Positions 6,047 through 8,688 of a stretch of 8,688 nt of DNA are shown here, piece after piece. The translations under genes were made by a program, and so were the position numbers. The notes beneath the pieces are model-generated. The model was not told where the DNA came from. It saw only the letters and a program-made list of their open reading frames with translations, and searched no databases. The number at the start of each line of letters is the position of its first letter. The stretch's first letter is position 1. The stretch is from QALR01 sp045646925 (lineage in GTDB: Bacteria; Bacillota; Clostridia; Oscillospirales; CAG-272). The stretch covers positions 1-8,688 of the forward strand of contig JAZRLQ010000102.1 in the NCBI GenBank assembly GCA_045646925.1, in the 5' to 3' direction.

Positions 6047-6182
6047 GGCTCGCCCTTGGGGGAGAGCTGTCAGCTTTAGCTGACTGAGAGGACTGATTTT
6101 ACCACTCCGTCATGCTTATGCGCGCCACCGCCTCGTTGCGAGATACCTTCCCGGTGGAAAGACTGGCGAGGCGTCGAAGGCT
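6047..6182. repeat. Palindrome-rich REP/MITE-like intergenic element
   Basis: The block starts with CTC.CCC-TTG-GGGGAG (6049-6064), then GTCAGCT-TT-AGCTGAC (6069-6084), then CTGAGAGG. Its right part has CCACCG/CGGTGG (6125-6130 with 6152-6157) and CGCCTCG/CGAGGCG (6129-6135 with 6167-6173), ending in GAAGGCT. The pattern 'CCTTGGGGGAG..CTGTC..GACTGAGAGG' is one I recall as a recurrent intergenic repeat in gut Clostridia genomes. This window holds a single copy, so repetitiveness is not shown here. A RAYT transposase, the enzyme class tied to such palindromes, lies at the right end of the window. Confidence 0.55.
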
Positions 6183-6239
6183 CATCCTTCACTTTCATTC
6201 CCGAGCATTCAGTGATCGAAGAATCTTGAAGAACGGGGC

Positions 6240-6268
6240 TTGCATTTTATCCACACGTTTGTTATAAT
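6240..6268 (+). promoter_or_regulatory. Sigma-A promoter of the M32 peptidase gene
   Basis: TTGCAT (6240-6245), 17-bp spacer, TATAAT (6263-6268). Transcription should start near 6275, about 33 bases before the start codon. Confidence 0.85.
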
Positions 6269-6307
6269 GAGAACTATAACATCTCCCCGAAAGAAAGGAA
6301 CTTCCCC

Positions 6308-7819
6308 ATGAACTATAAAAACGCCGCCGAAGCCATGCAAGCGCTTCGCGCCATCGAGGCAAAGCAATGGGCATTGTCTCACGCCATGAACATGATCGTA
6401 TACGACGCCGCGACCGCCGCGCCCAAAAACACCGCGGAGGGCAGAGGTCATACCCTCGGCATTCTCAGCGAGTATATGTACGAGCTGATCGCCGCTCCCA
6501 CGAACAAGGAACTCGTCGACTATCTGAAGGAAAACGAAAAAGATCTCAGCTTTGAGGAAAAAAGAGAGGTCACTCTGATGGAAAAGACCTTCACGCAGAT
6601 CTCCCGTATTCCGCAGAACGAATACACCGAATACGAAATGCTCCTGAACGACGCTCAAACCGTATGGGAAAAGGCGAAAAACGAGAACGATTTCCCCGCC
6701 TTTGCGCCCTATCTCGAAAAGATCGTCGCCTTTAACCGCAAATTCGCGGGATACTATAATCCCGATCTCCCCGCATACGACGCGCTTCTCAACGAATACG
6801 AGGAAGGCGTTACGATGGAGGTTCTCGACGTCTTTTTCGAAAAGCTCCGCACGGCGATCGTGCCTCTGCTCGAAAAGATCCGTTATGCAGAGCCCATCGA
6901 CGATAGCTTCCTTTACCGTCATTACCCCGCCGACGCGCAGAAAAAATGCGCGGAATATCTGATGGAGGTTCTCCGTATCGACCGCGGCTATTGCGGACTT
7001 GCGGAATCCGAACACCCCTTCACCGATAATTTCAATAACAAGGACGTGCGTATCACCACGCATTTCTACGAAAACAATCTCGCAAGCGCGCTTTATTCCG
7101 TCATTCACGAGGGCGGTCACGCAATCTACGAGCTTGCCTGCGACGATAAATACACCCGAACCTCGCTCGCGGGCGGCGTTTCCATGGGCATTCACGAGAG
7201 CCAGAGCCGTTTCTTCGAAAATCTCATCGGCAGATCCAAGCCGTTCGTTCTCGCGATCTATCCGAAGATCCGCGAATTCTTCCCCGAAACGCTCGCCGAT
7301 ATCTCCGCCGACGATTTTTACCGCGCGGTCAACAAAGCGGAGCCGTCTCTGATTCGCACCGAGGCGGACGAGCTCACGTACTGCCTGCACGTTATGGTTC
7401 GCTACGAGCTTGAAAAGCAGCTCATCGCAGGTACGCTCTCCGTAAACGAGCTTCCGCGCGAATGGAATCGTCTTTACAAGGAATATCTCGGCGTGGACGT
7501 ACCGAACGACACGAAAGGTTGTCTGCAGGATACGCACTGGTCGGGCGGAAGCTTCGGCTACTTCCCCTCCTACGCGCTCGGAAGCGCTTACGGTGCGCAA
7601 ATGCTCTGCGCCATGAAAAAAGACCTCGGTGACCTCACGGAACGCCTCGCAAAAGCCGACCTCACCGACATCAAGGCATGGCTCGCCGAGCATATCCACC
7701 GCCACGCAAGCCTCTATACCCCCTCCGATCTTCTCAAAAACGCTTGCGGAGAGTTCAACCCCGATCACTACGTTCAGTACCTCACGGAAAAATTCACGGA
7801 GCTTTACGGCATAAAGTAA
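6308..7819 (+). CDS. M32-family metallocarboxypeptidase (carboxypeptidase Taq type)
   Basis: A 503-residue zinc carboxypeptidase that trims amino acids from peptide C-termini in the cytoplasm; about 500 residues is the usual length for M32. The start has AAAGGA 8 bases upstream. All family motifs are present and in order: HPF (236-238), DVRITT (246-251), the zinc-binding HEGGH (267-271, with E268 catalytic), GIHESQSRF with E297 as third zinc ligand (294-302), IRTEADELTY (349-358), and GCLQDTHW (404-411). The N-terminal helical lid (1-230) is also intact. There is no signal peptide. It is a single gene with its own promoter. A terminator about 100 bases downstream closes it, and it converges with the membrane-protein gene. 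Its likely job is recycling intracellular or imported peptides. It looks fully functional. Confidence 0.97.
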   Translation: MNYKNAAEAMQALRAIEAKQWALSHAMNMIVYDAATAAPKNTAEGRGHTLGILSEYMYELIAAPTNKELVDYLKENEKDLSFEEKREVTLMEKTFTQISRIPQNEYTEYEMLLNDAQTVWEKAKNENDFPAFAPYLEKIVAFNRKFAGYYNPDLPAYDALLNEYEEGVTMEVLDVFFEKLRTAIVPLLEKIRYAEPIDDSFLYRHYPADAQKKCAEYLMEVLRIDRGYCGLAESEHPFTDNFNNKDVRITTHFYENNLASALYSVIHEGGHAIYELACDDKYTRTSLAGGVSMGIHESQSRFFENLIGRSKPFVLAIYPKIREFFPETLADISADDFYRAVNKAEPSLIRTEADELTYCLHVMVRYELEKQLIAGTLSVNELPREWNRLYKEYLGVDVPNDTKGCLQDTHWSGGSFGYFPSYALGSAYGAQMLCAMKKDLGDLTERLAKADLTDIKAWLAEHIHRHASLYTPSDLLKNACGEFNPDHYVQYLTEKFTELYGIK

Positions 7820-7919
7820 AAAAGCTTTTGCCGTTTCACGCAAAAAGAAAGGACAGAGAAAAGGGCGTGCAAAATTAGCGGAGTATTATAATAATTGCCT
7901 CGCTGTAAACAAATAAATA

Positions 7920-7960
7920 AACCCCGACAGATTTCCAAATGGTCTGTCGGGGTTATTTTG
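7920..7960. terminator. Bidirectional terminator between the peptidase and the membrane-protein gene
   Basis: A 12-bp perfect stem with CCCCGACAGA/TCTGTCGGGG (7920-7931 with 7943-7954) is followed by ATTTTG on the plus side and by TTATTTATTTG on the minus side. It lies 100 bases after the peptidase stop and 27 bases after the minus-strand gene's stop. Confidence 0.9.
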
Positions 7961-7981
7961 TTCTGCTCGATAAATTGGAAT

Positions 7982-8344
7982 TTATGATTTTAGATTAACA
8001 ATCAAATCTATTAAAAGAACTGCTCCAAAAGTTGTCGAGATAAATATCTCCGTCCAATAAATAATGGCATCTTCCCATCCACTAAATATATTTCCTAAAA
8101 CAAGGCAAATAAGAAGCGCAAAAACAATGTGAGCAACAAACGACGTTAGCATATAAATCCACTTGTTTGTTGGGGTACTTTTCACGAGAAAATAGGTCGG
8201 AATTGCGATTATGCATATAAATATTTGTAATGCAATCCAAACAATATCATTAATACAATCGTTTTTACACAAAAGCATATTTATAGTTGACAGAATATGT
8301 ATCGAAAAAATAAATGAAATATTTTTTACTGTTTGTGTTTTCAT
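7982..8344 (-). CDS. Small AT-rich four-helix membrane protein, unknown function
   Basis: A 120-residue protein. ATG at 8344 is chosen because GGGAGGT (8357-8351) lies 6 bases upstream; the GTG at 8347 would leave only 3 bases. Four hydrophobic segments are visible: about 8-25, 34-53, 62-83 and 95-116, with short loops, for example KSTPTNK between helices 2 and 3. There is no signal peptide cleavage site and no catalytic motif. Base composition differs sharply from the neighbours: 14 of 60 bases are G or C at 8221-8280, against 35 of 60 in the peptidase at 7081-7140. Together with its position just downstream of a transposase fragment on the same strand, this suggests acquired DNA. No clear promoter was found in the 96-base gap upstream. 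The family was not recognised; immunity-type and small integral membrane proteins can look similar. Confidence 0.75.
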   Translation of the reverse strand: MKTQTVKNISFIFSIHILSTINMLLCKNDCINDIVWIALQIFICIIAIPTYFLVKSTPTNKWIYMLTSFVAHIVFALLICLVLGNIFSGWEDAIIYWTEIFISTTFGAVLLIDLIVNLKS

Positions 8345-8403
8345 CACTTTACCTCCCGTTCGTCAAATTCTTATTTATCATTCTGTGTTATCGCCAGTTT
8401 CGC

Positions 8404-8418
8404 CTTTGTATTACAAAG
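8404..8418. promoter_or_regulatory. 15-bp palindrome upstream of the membrane-protein gene
   Basis: CTTTGTA-T-TACAAAG is a perfect palindrome with 7-base arms. It lies about 60 bases upstream of the membrane-protein start and just after the transposase stop. The one-base centre argues against an RNA hairpin and for a dimeric repressor site, but no matching regulator is present here. Confidence 0.35.
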
Positions 8419-8440
8419 ACATTGTGCAAAGCCCATACCC

Positions 8441-8688
8441 CTATTCTTCTGCATATAATTCGTCGTAATACCAGTGTACAGGGTTTTCGTAAATGTATTT
8501 GGCCCTTGTTTCGTAGTCCTCGCGATCACGAACAATATGCTCCATATATCCACGTTGAAAAATGTTATTTCCAATTTCTCGAATACAAAATCGTTTGAAA
8601 GTGGAAACAATATGCGGTAACATTTCATTGGTAGGGGTCGGCGCCCTCGACGACCCGTCCTTGCGTGATGTATATTTATCGGGATAAA
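8441..8688 (-). CDS. REP-associated tyrosine transposase (RAYT, Y1/HUH type), C-terminal fragment
   Basis: The frame is open from the window's right edge to TAG at 8441, showing the last 81 residues; the gene continues outside. RAYTs are single-strand HUH transposases that act on palindromic REP elements. The visible part matches the family's C-terminal half: a linker rich in S, R, P and T (about 7-19), then LPHIVSTFKRF, NIFQRGYMEHIVRDREDYETRAKYIYENP and HWYYDELYAEE, where the IFQR..Y..HI.R...DY and ENP patterns are diagnostic. The catalytic HUH and tyrosine lie in the missing N-terminal part, so activity cannot be judged. An internal ATG at 8623 is within the linker and is not the real start. 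DNA encoding the linker contains a palindrome (8635-8656). Two shorter overlapping frames are artefacts. Confidence 0.87.
   Translation of the reverse strand, partial: YPDKYTSRKDGSSRAPTPTNEMLPHIVSTFKRFCIREIGNNIFQRGYMEHIVRDREDYETRAKYIYENPVHWYYDELYAEE
8635..8656. repeat. REP-like palindrome inside the transposase gene
   Basis: GGGTCG (8635-8640) pairs perfectly with CGACCC (8651-8656) around a 10-base GC-rich centre. It codes for part of the linker (GSSRAPT) of the transposase. The composition stands out from the AT-rich flanks. It resembles intergenic palindromes I recall from gut Clostridia, but repetition is not shown in this window. Confidence 0.45.

Larger units (their letters stand above)
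5640..6239. other. Gene-free stretch of about 600 bp
   Basis: No open frame here has a ribosome binding site together with protein-like composition on either strand. The stretch contains a series of hairpins (5738-5917) and a palindrome-dense block (6047-6182), both listed separately. It lies between the back-to-back promoters of the glycosidase and the M32 peptidase. No tRNA, rRNA, tmRNA, RNase P or SRP RNA signature is recognised. Confidence 0.7.

Noticed and set aside
6209..7843. 544-codon open frame on the minus strand opposite the whole M32 gene
   Set aside because: It is exactly antisense to a gene with every family motif. It has no ribosome binding site, and its composition (long runs of V, E, R, G and F) is what the complement of this codon usage produces.
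7825..7852. CTTTTGC/GCAAAAAG inverted repeat just after the M32 stop as terminator
   Set aside because: AT-rich, 7-bp arms and no T-run after it. The 12-bp stem at 7920-7954 is far better.
8371..8628. 85-codon minus-strand frame at the right end
   Set aside because: The overlapping frame 8441-8688 carries clear RAYT motifs; this one does not.
1..8688. CRISPR array, tRNA or rRNA genes, prophage or toxin-antitoxin pair
   Set aside because: No regularly spaced direct repeats, cloverleaf, rRNA stretch, phage genes or toxin-like partner next to the XRE gene were found. The PH-like neighbour is divergent, not in an operon with it.

Overview
The window looks like a chromosomal segment from a Gram-positive anaerobe of the Clostridia, probably an uncultured gut lineage. 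The reasons are sigma-A type promoters (TTGACW, 16-17 bp, TATAAT), strong AAGGAG-type ribosome binding sites, a terminator after almost every gene, a clostridial-style lipoprotein signal, and a RAYT transposase of the kind common in gut Clostridia. The family is inferred and the species cannot be named. Base composition is balanced except in the last ~700 bases, which are visibly AT-rich.

Layout: (1) 1-591, the 3' end of aspartyl-tRNA synthetase (aspS), closed by its own terminator. (2) 670-1345, a divergent pair: a small XRE-type regulator (minus strand) and a one-domain PH-like protein (plus strand). They share a ~110 bp control region with three regularly spaced CGCTA half-sites over the plus-strand promoter. 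(3) 1504-2532, a two-domain secreted lipoprotein of unknown function. (4) 2768-3406, an orotate-phosphoribosyltransferase-like protein whose PRPP loop lacks the usual acidic pair. (5) 3477-5579 (minus), a cytoplasmic GH78-type (alpha-L-rhamnosidase-like) glycoside hydrolase behind a perfect-consensus promoter. It converges on gene 4 through a long bidirectional terminator. (6) ~5640-6239, a gene-free stretch of ~600 bp with hairpins and a palindrome-rich, REP/MITE-like block. (7) 6308-7819, an M32 metallocarboxypeptidase with every family motif intact. (8) 7982-8344 (minus), a small AT-rich four-helix membrane protein. (9) 8441-window end (minus), the C-terminal part of a RAYT-type (Y1) transposase.

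The genes do not form one operon. Nearly all are single transcription units with their own promoter and terminator, so there is little evidence that they share one pathway. The only pair with a clear regulatory link is XRE/PH. The rhamnosidase-like enzyme and the M32 peptidase would fit intracellular use of glycans and peptides, but that is inference. The right end is the accessory part: the transposase fragment, the AT-rich membrane gene and the palindromic intergenic block suggest REP/RAYT activity and acquired DNA. No complete new multi-gene system is visible. The best candidates for something undescribed are the XRE/PH-domain module, the PRTase with the altered PRPP loop, and the structured intergenic region at 5738-6182.
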